Assembly: GCA_033296885.1 (NCBI GenBank)
Contig: MU863905.1
Span: 186,001-250,000, forward strand
Source: Triangularia verruculosa
Taxonomy: Eukaryota > Ascomycota > Sordariomycetes > Sordariales > Podosporaceae
Reading direction: 5' to 3'
Length of the DNA stretch: 64,000 nucleotides
Below are positions 37,401-51,100 of this stretch, piece by piece. Numbering within the stretch: position 1 is the first letter of the stretch; the number at the start of each line of letters is the position of its first letter. The position numbers and the translations under genes were made by a program. The notes beneath the pieces were generated by a model. The model worked only from the letters and a program-made list of their open reading frames with translations, did not search any database and had not been told where the DNA came from.

Positions 37401-40400
37401 TACATGGCAACCACGCAAGTACACACACTCTCTCTCGCCCGGTCCCGAGTATCATGCGCGCGCTTCTCTTGGAGGCTGTTGGACATTATGCGAGGATAGG
37501 AACCCTGATCTGTATCTATCAGCCGCGTCGGTCGGCTATCATGCAGCCGCTCTTCGTTGGAATATGTCGATCTCGACCTTTTTCGATACCTCTGCATCGA
37601 GCCCGGTTCGGTAGGAAAGCCGATGCTGCCGCTTCACACGCACGCACCTGCTTCTCTTGGGAGACGGACGTCTTCGGACAAACAGCCGCGCGAAGCACAC
37701 GGTTTCACTCATACTCATGGATGTCGACGATAGGCTCAGCTTGTACCAGCACTAGCATCCCACATGAGTAGAGCCTAATTCGAATCCCTTCGGAGCATTC
37801 TGGTGGCGCTTTTTACAGCACATTGGAGGCAGGGAGACTTCTCGGGACCGAAGTTCCTCCCCGTGCGAGGTTCGCGACCGGTCTGTAGCAGAAAGTTCTG
37901 TCACTTCTTTTTGGAGCTGTCGTTCAAGACACCATGATGCAGCACATGGGGAGTAGTCCCAAACCACGATGCCGGGATATGATATCAGACCACTGCATCT
38001 GCAACAAGGCCACTCATATTAACAGCCAACCACAGCCGAGGCCATACAGCAATTGCAGCAGCTGTCCCACCTTGCACGCTGAAAGGACCGAATTCAGACA
38101 TCGTATCTAGAGTCTTCTCCTTGGTGCAATGGTGGAGATGCCAGTGACCTTCGTCTTCTTCAGTATGTATGGATCATGGCTGAATCGAGTCTGAGACAAT
38201 GCCTAGCCTGTCTGCCCCATACGAATGCAAGCCATGTCTTAGACGGAGGGAAGTCATGGCACTATCACTTCAACACATACACCTCTTCTGCTGCGGCACA
38301 GCCTCATTTTTGGATTGGCCAATAGGAAATTTTATCGTCTGGCGGGCTTAGCTTCGGCACCTATCCGCCCATCCAAGACCAAAAGAAGGTCGAGGAAGAG
38401 ATGTGAGGAGGTACAACTCTGTCGGTGATATTCTCTTGACCCTTTCCGGTCATCATCGCTGTCTTTCTGGAGGAGGAGGAGATAAACATAGAATGCTCTG
38501 GGCTTTTTCTATTGCACGACTTCGACTTCACTGGAGATGGAAGGCGCCTGTCGACGCGGTTCCAGGCACTCCACTTCTATGTGCTCTGGCTTGCATCGAT
38601 GTGGTGACAAGGGGGAAATGATCTTCGCTGTGACAGCTCTTGGGGCTTGGAAGGAGGCTTGAGGGGTCGCGAATATTCTGTTACTTGGCAGAAGTGAGGG
38701 GCAGGCAGCCCGGTCAGTCGTCGAGCGTGGTAAAGAGGGGTCGACCAGATGTCAGCTCATCCCCTTCAGCCAATTACTCGACGGTTGCCTTATTTGGACT
38801 TGTTGTTCAGCAAGTCGAATTGATGGATGAGTTAAGCGGGCGAGTTTGGGCAAGTAACCAAGGGACCAGGCCCGCCAGCTCATCAAGCATGAAGCTCCCA
38901 ATCCAGGCTCGGATCCGAAATCCCGGAGGAAAAAAGAGACTAAGACACGGCAAGAGCGGATCGAGGGTAGTATTTCGTGTTGCTCTTTTTGTTTGGTTCG
39001 CTTCTCGAACCGCTTTTTTTCCATCTTTACTCTCGTTTGTGAAAAACAGCAGCATCTTTTTGCTATGTGCGCTCACGCTGCCTGTTTCGCATCCAATCTA
39101 TGTATGGACCATTATGACGAGTTATAATGGCGGCATTTTGTCTCACCTCTGCCATACTTACGGATAGGGTCTAGAACTTTTACTCGATCTCGGGCTTGCG
39201 CGAGAATTCGATCCTTTGGAGCATGGTAATTTGCTCGAATCTCGATGCTCGGGAAGGAGCGGGAGGGGTTGGGGGAGGGGAGGTTAAGCCAGATCTGAAC
39301 TAGTGTCGATCGCCGAGGTTGATTGACCGGTCTGCTGATGAAGTGGGAGATGGTTAACGACCCCCGTTTCTACATGGCTTCCGGGGGAAGTTCTCCGGGG
39401 AGGATGTAAGTTGCCGTTTAGTACCTAGTGAAGTCAGGTGTTGTCTTTTTTACTACACTAGAGATGTAGTATGAGAGGGAGGGGAAGTGGCAAGCCGTGG
39501 GGTGACTCATGATTGGGTGGTCTTTGGTCGCCTTAGAGGGGTGAGGGCGGTCAGGTAGATGCAATAGTGTTGAAAGTTGGAAGAATTGTAGATACCAAGC
39601 GAGGGAGGTTATTTTGCTCCCAAGGGGGGAGGTTGAAATCCAAACCACGTGCCTTTGCAACTGATCGACATGTCAAACTCAGCACTCTATCTATTTTATT
39701 CTGATGACTGCTTAAATGATCGACATACTGCCCCCCTCATTCTTTTTCTGTCAGATGAATCACGGTAGCAGTTTGACAGGGGTATGATGGTGGTTTAAAA
39801 AGCAGGGAAGTTTTTATTTTTTTGTCTTTCCCACATCGTGGCATGTAAAGGGTTACGGTTACTTTCAACGTTTCTTTTTTGCTGATTGTCGATCTTTGAC
39901 TATTCTAGAACGATGGGGGAGGGGGGGATGGCAAGCTGTCATTCTCACGCCATGTTGCAGCTTGTCAAGTAGTGGCAAGGTATTATGATAGCAGTCCGAT
40001 TGTGAAGTTTTGTTTTGATAGGTGTATCACCCTGTCAGTGTGGTATGATGTTCCAGGGTAACCGTCCTCGCAAGAGGGAAAGGAAAAAAGCTTGTTGAAG
40101 TGATCATGCAAATTGTTTTCCTGGATTTTGGCTGGTATGGTAAAGTTGCAGCATGACGACATTCTGCGTGAGTGATGAGAAAGGGAGGGAAGGGAAGGGG
40201 AGAGGGGGAGGGGGCTTCGGCTTCAGCTTTAGGGGCAGTGAAGGTAACGGTGGTGTTACTACCTACCTACACGTGTTAGGTGGTGGTGGTGGTGGCTGGG
40301 ATTTTGTCTGGAATATTCTGGTTGGTTGGTGTTCTTTTTCTTTGGTATTGGTTGGGTGGTATCATTTTTGTTGCTGAATGGTTGGAGAAGAATTGACAGG

Positions 40401-43400
40401 ACACAAATTCACGGTGTGCACGTAAGGGGGCGCTAAACTCCGGGTTTTCTTTTCGAATTCTGAAGATAGGTAGGTACCTATTCTTTCTGGATTTAAGATG
40501 CTCGAAACGGTCCGTTTACGGAATTGGTTGTGGTTACCTATCTCCAGGGATTGGAGCACCCACGCAGCGATCTCCAATAGCTTCAATCGCCGCAGATGTG
40601 ACTGGATTCTGGTTCCCCGGTTTCGACTTTTTCTTTTGCCTCTTCTGCGTGCTGTAGGCTTCGCATGGTGGAGGTGGAATACTACATGCTGTTCTTAGCG
40701 AGAAGCCCGAGCCCCGAGGCTTGGACAGATCATAATGCTGGCTGCTGGGACAGTGGTCGAGACTTGAACTGTTGGTACTGGTTTCAGATAGGGCGGGGAA
40801 CAAAAGGACTTGCCGCTTGTATGTGCTCAGTCATGATTGAAGCGCTCTCGACCTTTTGTGGTGGTGTTTTGGATGGGTTGCAATCCAGATTGAGAGCTTT
40901 AATGGTAACTGACCTGACCGCTGCTACACAGCTCAGCTCCTTTCCCTTACTGGGATTTCAGCAGCTGCATTGGGAGGGAGAATCCTGTTTGCGGGGCAAC
41001 CAGCGGTTACTTGGCAGCGATACATGTGGCCATCTAGACGCATATCTTGTAAGTATGTGCATGCTGTACAGGCCTTTTTGTGGCGTTTGGTGTGTGTCCG
41101 GGTGTGTATGGGTGTGTGAAGAGACCTTTAAGGTTCTTTCATAACACCATCTTCGCTGGATCGATAACGGGTCCGCGAGTTGGTTTCCAGCATCTCGCAC
41201 GATCCGGTGCGTGGATTAGGACCTATCAGGGTCGATCAACTTCCCTGATGGAAAGCGAGTGCCATGGCCGATGGGTGGTTGCCTCCCACCGGCCCCGTTT
41301 TGTCGGCAGTAGTTCGTCCCCCTCAACTGCTGCGGCGTTTCGGCCGGAGGCGAGTTGCATCGGTGCCCGGTGCCGCAGCAGTCCAGTATCAAGCAAACCA
41401 TGCAGCAGCTGGGATTCCCGGCGATCTGGATCGACTCAAGAAATTTCCTCTTGTGTTTCTTGTTGTCCTAATATCTGATGCATGCCAGTAACTTCATGAC
41501 AACCCCGACCAGACCTGCGACGTGCATCATGGCTATGACGTGCAGAAAGGGTTCCGAAGGAAATTGGGCGTGAAGGTTTGCCGGTTGTTCTATCAGATAG
41601 CTTCGCAAAGACAGGGGCTGGCGAGAACAGCGCACAAAGCGGTAGGCTCCGTGTTGCATTGATAAGACCCGTGCGAATGCTACCTACCTACCTTATCCAA
41701 GTGCGTAGATGCTGTCAGCATTAAGGGTCATCGTGATTTGTACTGGAGTGTGATGTCATATGGCAGCGATAGATCTGACGGACCAGACTGGGCGAAGACC
41801 GAATGATGGCAACTGCTCGCTGTACCGATGGCCCGCCCGAGTTGAGGCCAAAGAGTCCAATCCGGCTACCCCTGAACTGGATTCAGATTGATAAGATTTT
41901 CGCAAGCTAAAGCACGCTGCAAGATAGACTTTAAGATCGAGCTGCTGGATCTGCTCACACCAATATCCCCGGATCTACAACGAGGACGCGTGGTCAGGGT
42001 CTGTGAGATACTGCGATGCGGTTGTGATCGATCCTGCCCTAGTTGCAGGTCTCTCGATAACTTGTGTCGATAATGCCCTTGGCGCCCAAAGTTTAGCATA
42101 GCTGCTGTGCTCGACGACTCTTCGATGACGACAGTTGGGGTGTGGCGGTCACGTTCTAGGTGGTGTAAAGGGGTGGGGGCCAGGGATGTGGAAGGATGTG
42201 GCGAGGTCAGATGCATCCATGCGAGGCCCAGACTGGTTCTGGCCTATGCCTTGCCTGTTGGAGCCAACCACAATGGAAAGCACCCCTTCCAGTTGATGCC
42301 ACGGCGGTAGAAATTACCATCCACAAACGGAAACTGCCGAACGCTATATTCTATCATCCCTTCAACTCGCCATTGAAACCGCTCTCGTTAATTCCCAGCT
42401 TGATATGAAACAATGGGGACAAACGTCAGGCTGCCAGTGCCACTCATACAGTGCCGTGTAGCCATCAGAAAAGTTATCAAGGGAGATGGTGGGAGGATAT
42501 GCACCACATGGAAGACGTGGCGAGAGTTCCGTCCAGTCGAGGGACAAGGTCAACGGTGAGAGACAACTGGCGATACACAAAGCAGAGCGGGCCGCAACGA
42601 AACAAGGGGTCAGCTTAGTGTAACGGTCTGCAAGCCTTGCCCGTCCTGGAAGGCTGAATGTGAAGGCGCCGAGAAATGTCAACCAATATCAAGGCTGTAA
42701 TGACTTGTAGATAGCTCGTGGATTGTGATACGGCCTGACATCCGAGAACACTAGGTAACTGCCAATCGATATACTTCATCGGATGGTGTCCACTCCTTGA
42801 TGCAATAATAGAGACACCGAAAGCTCGACCACCGACGGACGACTGCACAGTTGAGGCACTGCGATTCGACTGTCAGTGATTGGAAAAAGCAAGGAGAGGC
42901 AACCCTGCTATCCGTGTTGACTCGATGTGTGTTGACAGATATCGGCCCGGATGATAGCTTTGTCATACAGACCCAGGATTTACGAGCACAATTGAGTTGT
43001 TTGTGCGGAAACCCGCTCTGGGAACAAGTATTCAGAAGACTTGTGTAATGTCAATGCGGACGTTGGAGGGACAAGGAACTGCTAATCTCGTCATTGTCTC
43101 AGCTCCTCGCACTCGCAATCGCACTGGTACGGCTGGACTGCAAGATAGATATCATCTTGCGCAAAGAGAACCATTTCCAGAACGTACTTGGAGCTTGGAT
43201 GGTGTTCAATTCATTTCGGGCCTTCCAAGAGAGCGGAACTTCATATGCGGCAGTGACTAATCAGACCAGATGGAAATCGTGCATCTGAATCGGCCGGGTA
43301 AGAACGAGTCCCCCGCAATATAACCTCCCCATGCAGGGGACTTTGATATTGCAAACGGGACAAAGACGCTGTCAGTCTGGGGGTGTAGACGATGGCGAGA

Positions 43401-46400
43401 TGAAGGCCTTCCTGGGGACAAAGTGTTGGGATAACTTGGCACTCCGGCAGAGAGCATCTCGTCCAGCGCAACGCGACATCTGTGGAAGTGGTGAAACGAT
43501 CGCGGCGTGGGTCCACTTTTAACCGCAACTTGTGGCCGGCTTTGAGGACGCGGGAGCACAAGAAGCATCAGGCCATTCGAATGCGTAGGTTTCGGCGTGA
43601 CCGGTGATTCTTGTAGAGTTCTATATGATGTGTCAACGATGCCATTGACGAGATGGCGGGAAGCGTGAGCCCGGCCCGTTATAGCCGGCACAGACCCGCG
43701 GAAATGTGGTGGTTGTTGATGGTGGTGATATCAGCAGTGAAAAAGTTCCGAATCCCAAGATAGCCAGGCTTGATCTAAAGACACTCCCTGAGACGACGAA
43801 AGGCTCAGGGCAATGCTAGTGAACAGGATGCCGCCGGTTTCGGGTCGGATGGCATATTGAACGGATGTCACCGTGTAGATAGAGACCTAGGTCTGGTTCT
43901 AAACCATGCTACACAGTCCTCTCACTATGAACTTCTCATCTTCAGCGACCGTGAAACTGCAGCCAAGGATGAACATCTTGTCAGGACTGGTAATCGTGTA
44001 GCCGCGCGCCTGAGTTGCCAGGCTGAGTTTCAAGTGCCGACCTGAGGCAGGAAAGCCTCCAGGGCACAGTGTCGCTAGATCCCCACGGAGGTCCGGACCG
44101 TGTTTGTGAATCGGGGACTAAAGCAAGTGGTGAATGCCAAAATGTACGGAAAAAGCACGAGGGCATGTTGATTGTATCTCCGGCCACGGTAGTTGGGAAT
44201 GCGACAGTTTGCGGCCATTGTTCTTCTCGCCGGATCCGTTTGGAAGGACGATGCCATGGGGTGATAACAACACATATGTTGGTGCCGGTGCGGTTGGCAA
44301 TATACGGATCACTCGTGAGATCTGCCGTACCAGAGAACCGAAACGCCGCTGAAGGAGTATCTGATGTGGGATCTGTTGTGTTGAAGCTTGGCGGTGATGA
44401 TTTGCAGTGTGTGCAGGGGCAGGCCTTGAAGATGTGGTCTGTGCACGATCGACCGTTTGGGAGGGGCGGGCAAGCTAGCCCCTTCAAGCTAGCGGCTCCG
44501 GGGTTAGGGCTGATTCAAGGCGCGTTTCTGAAGCTTGGCATCAACGTCAACTCGACAACGCAACAACATCTTACTGTACCAGCACAGCGATACCAGCCTG
44601 AAGACGAACGTGATTGACCGAGTGGAACACCAGATGACCATTCGATTGCACAAACCCAGGCAATGGACCCTAAACTCACCACGACTTGGGCCTTCTCGAA
44701 CGCGGCTGCTATGCGGCACCAAAGCTGCGGCACATCTGATCCGGTTACCTTTTGCTGATTCCTGGGTTGCATTTACGACGCTGTCTTCAGGAAGCGAACT
44801 GCCTGTTGGGATGGGTCCCAAATATCAGGTTGCCGGTTTTTCGATCGCGGACAGCGGCGGGCTCCCTTCTGATGCCGCTCGCCTGATGGCCGCTTCGTTG
44901 TGCAACAAGTTCGCGTCATGGACCGGCTCGAGATAACGTGCAGCTCTTTGTTTACAGAAACGCTCCAGACGATGCCTAGGCAATCTCGCTGATATTGAAG
45001 TATTGGGAACGACACTAACAATAGCATCCCCACAGCTTGGTTCTATGCACGAAGGCTGACTTTAGCCTATCCGACAGTTGGCTATCGCAATGCCTGTCTC
45101 GAGGAGTTCCCGGACTGTCGGCCGAGTCTTCTATGTTGTGCTCTCGCTGCCCGTGCCCCTGTCCCGCACCTGCGCTAGAGGTTTCTGGGTGTCATTATGC
45201 GGCATGGCCGTGGGAGCAGAGCAACATCGCGACATGGACTCTGGCCGTCTTTGCTGCACAGTTCCCGACATTCCGGCCTGCATGCAGACGAGAACGATGA
45301 GGGGATTCATTATGGTCTATTCTCCAGCACTCTGGGCGCCGGTAACACAATAAGGCCGCGGCCCATCAGAACTAGTCCACCGCATCGCTACGTCGCTGCA
45401 TCTCAATACGAGCAGCCAAGGAGCCAATGCCGCTATCCCTATCACCACCGAGACACCAGCCGCCCCTTGCACAAGGCAACAGACTGCAAGTTCTGTGTTT
45501 CTCTCCATGCTGTATGCATGTCCTTATTTGGTATCCTCCTCGCCAGCCCGCCATATCGTGATGAGAGCACCCGTTCGTCTTACATGACACCCTTATTGTC
45601 TGCGTCTGTCGTGCACGGTTTCGCCCACTTTTGGTGGACCTAATCTCAGTCTTGTCATGATCTAACTCGGATGCTCGCAGAAACCACCACCTGACCATCT
45701 TGGGTGAGGCAAGATGAACTGTGTGGTTTCTTGATGGAGCACAAATCCAGTCTCAGGGGAGCGGCAGATCGACTTGCTGTTGCAACCCTGCTCCACGATT
45801 TCCCACATGCGATGGTCTGTGCACCAACATGATCCGCAACAGATCGGCCAAGACAGCATAGAACCTTGGAAGATATGAGGTCCCCCTCCCATGGGTCTGC
45901 TCCTCTTCACGAACAAGCATCCTCGCTTGTGGCTACCAAGATGGGAACTATGAGGCACGACAGTCCTGGCTTAGCATGTATGTATACATGTTGATCATCC
46001 ACCAGGGTATTCCAATATCGACACAGTACAGTACATGCCACGACATATCTAGACCCATGTCCCTTGCCTTGGTATTGGCTTGCCCGGTTCACTGAAGGGA
46101 ATAATTCACGCTGGCTGTCGCCATTTGAGCAAGGAGGAGGCCTCGTTTTCCGGCCGCTCATATCAAAAATACACCAAAAATTGGTCAAATCAGGGGGTTC
46201 CTTGTCCAAGTAAGACCGGAACGAATATGTTCCCCTTGCTAGGGCAGTGAACGAGGTTGAGACGCTAAGGTAGTGTTCAACTTATCGTTTGTCAGGCCGA
46301 CAACCCCCCGTTTTAATATCTCTGGCTAATATGCAGTTGACGGCACTTGATTGGGGCTCATCCACACCTCCTAAGAATCTCATCCCGACCAGGTTGATGG

Positions 46401-48165
46401 GGGCCGAATCAGAAGGCTCGCCGCTTCAGGAGAGCGTGGTATCCCGCACCCTCCGCAGCAGCTTCCAAGACAGGAACCAGGCGGCATAGCGTTGGAAATC
46501 TTCCGATGACACTTTAGCCCCGCTTGCTCTGGGAGGAGACCCCTTCCCCTCCTTCCCGGATGGCCCTTGGGCAGTCGGAAAGATCAAAGGCTTGGCGCTG
46601 CGCGTGATAAACGCATCTTATACAACCCCCACCCTGCTGTCCAATCTGATACGCTCGTTCGGCATGGGGAGAATTTAAGCAGTGTGGATGCGTGACGCCA
46701 AGAAGGGGGTGTTCAAAGAGCTTATTTTCTTTTTGGCAATATACGCCATGCTGCGACGGGTGGTCTCATCGAGCTGACCCCGTTCTACAGAGTCTGGACC
46801 TTGGGAGGTCAGTTCGTTGGTTGATACTATCTCACCGGCTCAAGTCACCAAGGCCTATTGGTAGATACTGGCCTCGAAAGGCGTGATGTATCTTTCTGTG
46901 GGGTACTGAAGATGTTTTCGTGCGGTTCTTTCGGGGTGCTCAAGACCACCGAGCACTTGGGCCAACTATCAAAAAAAGCTTCCAGTCGGAATTGAGAACG
47001 AAGCCAAGAATCGCCCGAGCCAAGCTGGTTTGTTGTTTTCTATCAGAAAATCTATGACCAAGAAGGTTAAGAGAATAAGTTGTGAACCGGCGTCGAAAGC
47101 TTCCATCACGAAAGAGCAAGCGGAAGTATGGCCTCTGCCCCCCAGGAAAATGGCTGTGCCTCCGCCGCCGAAGCCAAGGTAGGTAAGCTCGGGTCTGGTC
47201 CAGTCCATTCTCCTGGGAACCGGCCTCGCCCGTAAGCAGCATCACGGCCTACCTTTTCCCCATCTTCCATTCAGACTTCAAAACACAACCACATTTGTGT
47301 CCTGCGCCGCAAAGGAATGAACTTTTGTTGTGTGTTCTGGTGATATCCGGGGGGTCAACTGCCGCCCGTGTGGTAGATACTGCTTTCTTTTTGAGTACCT
47401 GCACTCTCCGCTGTGTGTGACCAAAAACATGTCAGCAATTTGACTTCTACTACTTCATTGGCTTTGCAATGATACAACAGGACCGAAAAATGCACGTCAT
47501 GACGACAATAACAAAACAGATAGAAAATATCACTCGATTTCCTCTACCCAGATCTTGAGCTGAGAGTGTCTGGATTTCCCCTTTTTCCAGGTTGACCAAA
47601 AAGCCAACGCACGAGGGAAATTAAATGGAGAAACTACAATGTTATAGACCTGAGGTAAGGTATCTCCTACTTTTCGCTATCAGGGTACTGACTGAAATAA
47701 TAGCAGTAGTGCCTAAATCATTTGCGCTGCTAGACCCAGTTGGAAGAGCTCTTTACCTCAAATTCCATGACCAAGACCCGTCCCGTATCAACAATAAACT
47801 CCAGCCCTGAGTATAAACCCGAAAGAAAAACGCAAGTCCCCTGGAAGAATACGAAAGAGCCTTTTCCTGATATCCCCCCATGTCCGAGCCCGTTTTCTGT
47901 TCAATTGTCCATTCCACCGTCCCAGCTGCTCCAGCCAATCTCCCTTGAGAAGTGAACAACAGAAGCGAAAAATTAACAATACAACAATACAACAATACAA
48001 CAGTATCCAAAACTGAATATCCAAACCTGCCACCCCTCATCCCCTCATTCCATTTCTCTTTTTCTTCTTATAGAATCATTGTCGTAGCTGGCCGGCCGGC
48101 CGTAAGCATCATGAAACAAAAACAACTCCTAGGCCAGACAAACAACACCACTCACCTCTCCGTCC
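34426..48165. other. 13.7-kb gene-poor interval between the two regulators
   Basis: No gene is supported. Both ends must hold 3' regions, because the AflR-type gene and CMR1 converge on this interval. The longest frames (182 codons at 44069-44617 on +, 175 at 38640-39167 on +) have no motifs. Noted features: a 15-bp direct repeat ACAAGACATGCTGTA in two copies near 37266-37295, purine-rich and pyrimidine-rich patches near 39240-39290 and 40175-40215, and a TATAAA element at 47812 on + facing the CMR1 3' end. Composition is ordinary, without the AT-richness expected of heavily RIP-mutated transposons. Confidence 0.6.
47812..47817 (+). promoter_or_regulatory. TATAAA element pointing toward the CMR1 3' end
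   Basis: TATAAA lies about 350 bp beyond the CMR1 stop codon, on the opposite strand. It is followed by a C/T-rich stretch (47870-47945) and an A/C-rich leader-like stretch with tandem CAATACAA units (47976-48001). The first ATG downstream is at 48111, opening a 43-codon frame that ends at 48242 inside antisense CMR1. It could drive an antisense or convergent transcript, or be chance. Confidence 0.25.
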
Positions 48166-51100
48166 TTACCTCACCCGATCCCCATGGCCCTGCACCACCC
48201 CATCCTTCCAATTCTTCCCCAACTGCTCCAGCTTCCTCTTGATCCCATCCCCCACCCTCGAACTAGGTCCCGCATCAATATTCTGAATCGCATACTTTAG
48301 TATATCCCCTGATGACTCGCCTAATTTACTTTCCCTCGTCCTGATCACCACCCTCCCCCCCTCCGCCCCCGGCCTCGTCAGCGCCAGCACCGTGCCATCC
48401 TCCCACAACATCGGCACCACCCTTGACTCCTCCTCCATAGTAACTTGATCAATAACCACCATCTGGTCCCCCCCTCCTCCCACCACCACCGCCTCTTCCG
48501 TGCCGCCCTGCTTCTTAATGATGGGCGACGTCGGCCCAACCTCCCCATCCACCACTAACCCCGGATCCTGTCCCCATGTCAAGCTCATGGCCCACAGCAC
48601 CATCGTGGCCCTATACATGGCCGCGCTCCACCACGCCGGCCGCCGATTGTCCGGCATCGACTTCAGCAACCTGAACACCTGCCCACAGTGGAAAATGGAC
48701 TCCTCCTTCTCAAAGATGCACCTCTTTGACCTCAGATTCAGATCCCATGACGACCCGTCAAATGCTTCCTTTCTAGCTAACCGCTCAATCTCGGGAAAGT
48801 TCGTTCCGGCGTTCAAGCAGATGAGATGGTACAGCACCAGATTGCATCTCGTAATCGGGCAGTTTGCATTCTTTTGCAAATAGGCAGCCGTCATCTCATA
48901 CCACTTGGACAGCAGAGTCTGCACCTCGCTCATCCGGTCCTGAGTAGAAGATCTGGTGATGGTTTTCGGCTGCTGGTTAGCATGGTGGTGGTTGTGGCGT
49001 AACCGAGAGCTGTGGTTCGTTCCACTGTACACGTCCGAGAAACACGACAAAACCTGGCGGAGGTGGCAGATGAGGGATTGAATAGGATGGAGCAAAAGTC
49101 TAAGCTGCTGCGGGGAGAGACCACCAGGGCGGTTAGACAGGTTGTTATGCAAGAAGTCTTGAAACAAGTCGCAAAGGGAAGGGTTCACGCCGCCAACGTC
49201 GAATAATTGAGGGTGGACGTTGGCGCTAAAACCGTAGACCGATTTCATCATGGTGAACCAGGCACCGGCTGTTGAACTTTGCCAGAGAGGCTCGGGGCCG
49301 GGGAGAGGGCATTTGAGTTCGGTGATGGCAAATAGTGGCGTGACGTCGTGAAAAAGCGACAGCTCTTGGTCGAGCATGACATAGTTGTACACCAGTCTGT
49401 TTTTCCTTTCTCGTTCGACCCAATTGTGCCATTCCAGGTCAACGTCGCTTTGCTCGTTGAAAACCGGAATCATGGCCGGTTGAGGCTCCAACATGCCTGC
49501 GTGTTTAAGCATCTTGCAAGCGCGAATCAGCCTTGTGCCCAACACAGACAAAAAGAAAAACTCACTGAAATGTACATCCCCCGCTGACCCATCGCAATAT
49601 CCATGAGCCACTTGTCACCACTCCACGCACCGAGCACTAGGAAAAGGAGGGCACATCTCAATGCAATCGGGTCGGCCGACAGCTCCACATCCTTTTCCAC
49701 GATGTCAAACAACGAAATCCGACACGTTTCCGTCAGACCTGCCGAAAGGTATCGCGCCTCAGCCATGGGCATCGCGGCAGCCCCCTGAGCAATCATCAAG
49801 AGAATCAGCAGCGTCGACGCCGAGTCATTCTGCAGCATCTCATTCGGATCCACGCCCCCAGTAACCAAGGGGTAATACACCGACAAGCTTCTCACGTAGC
49901 TGCTGAGGAAATGCTCCAAGATCTTGGACGGCGGTAGCACAATGTAGTTGAAATTTGATGCTTCTCCCGAGCTGGAATACCCCGACTTGTGCGAGTACCC
50001 GTTGATGCTGCTGCGATGAATTTCGAGCGCCTTCTGAAGGAATCCCTGCGTGATGGCAAGCAGCTTGTCACGTGTGCGGTCCTTGATTGGGACCACTGAA
50101 CCCAAATCAGCCGCATCTGAAACCTGATCCAGGTATTTCTCCAGCGAACTCCACGTCCCTTCCTGTTTTGACTTTTTCTCCAGGCACTCGAGATGCACAA
50201 TCGCCGTGCGCGGGCAGCTGGCTGTGGACATGAGCGGTAGGCATCGCGCTAGGTTCCATGCGCCCTCAGCTGCCTGCACAACCTCGAATTCCGGGATGGA
50301 GCTGTCAGTCGGCAGTGCCGACATGGACAGGTCCGCGTGGTGTTGCTGATGCTGCTGATGCTGCTGATGCTGCTGATGCTGCTGATGTTGCTTCATGCCA
50401 CCTTCAAAGTCACCTGCCGAGATGATGCTCGTGTCTCTGGTATGTACAGACGCCCGTGACGAGGATGCTGTCATTGGTTCTGATGCCGCCGCAGATAAAT
50501 CACCGAGCGAAGAAAAGTCCATCGAGATATCGCCCCGTGCCAGTGGGATGGTCCCCGGGTCAACGACGCCCATGTCAAATTCGAGCGAGTAGTCATCCCA
50601 GGTGTTATTGAGGAAGAAGCCCTGGTCCTGCATATCAGCGCCCATACCGTGCATGTAGTCGTCCATAACCATATCAGCCCGTGCATGTGGCGAAGGAAAG
50701 CCAGTTGGACTGATGGGCTGGGAGACCATGGGAGACTTCAGGGAAGGACGATGTGGCTTCGTGTCTACTGTGATGATTGGTTCCATCTTTTCTTCCATCT
50801 TTGGCCGATTTCCTCTCATGACGTCCATGATCGAGGGGTCGATGGTCTGGAGCACTGGTGGTGGTTGCACATGGCCAAACGGAGCGGTGGGATACCCAAT
50901 GTACTTGGCAACAACCGCTGCCTGCTGGGCCACAGCAACACTGTGTTGAGCATGTGCGTGAGCATTTGCCTGTTGAGCACGGAAAGCAGCCTTGGACGAC
51001 CGTCGGGCAAATCGAGCCTCGCAGTTGAGGTTCTTCTCACTGCATCTGCTGCATGGCACCTTCTTGTCACATGCCGTCTTCGCCGTGGCGCAGTTCTGAC

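Noticed and set aside
44069..44617. 182-codon plus-strand frame with an overlapping 168-codon minus-strand frame
   Set aside because: Neither strand shows motif or codon evidence; equal openness on both strands points to chance.
21930..48165. Possibility that the gene-poor intervals are RIP-mutated transposons
   Set aside because: They are not AT-rich and show no long repeats or transposase remnants by eye; a computed RIP index would settle this.
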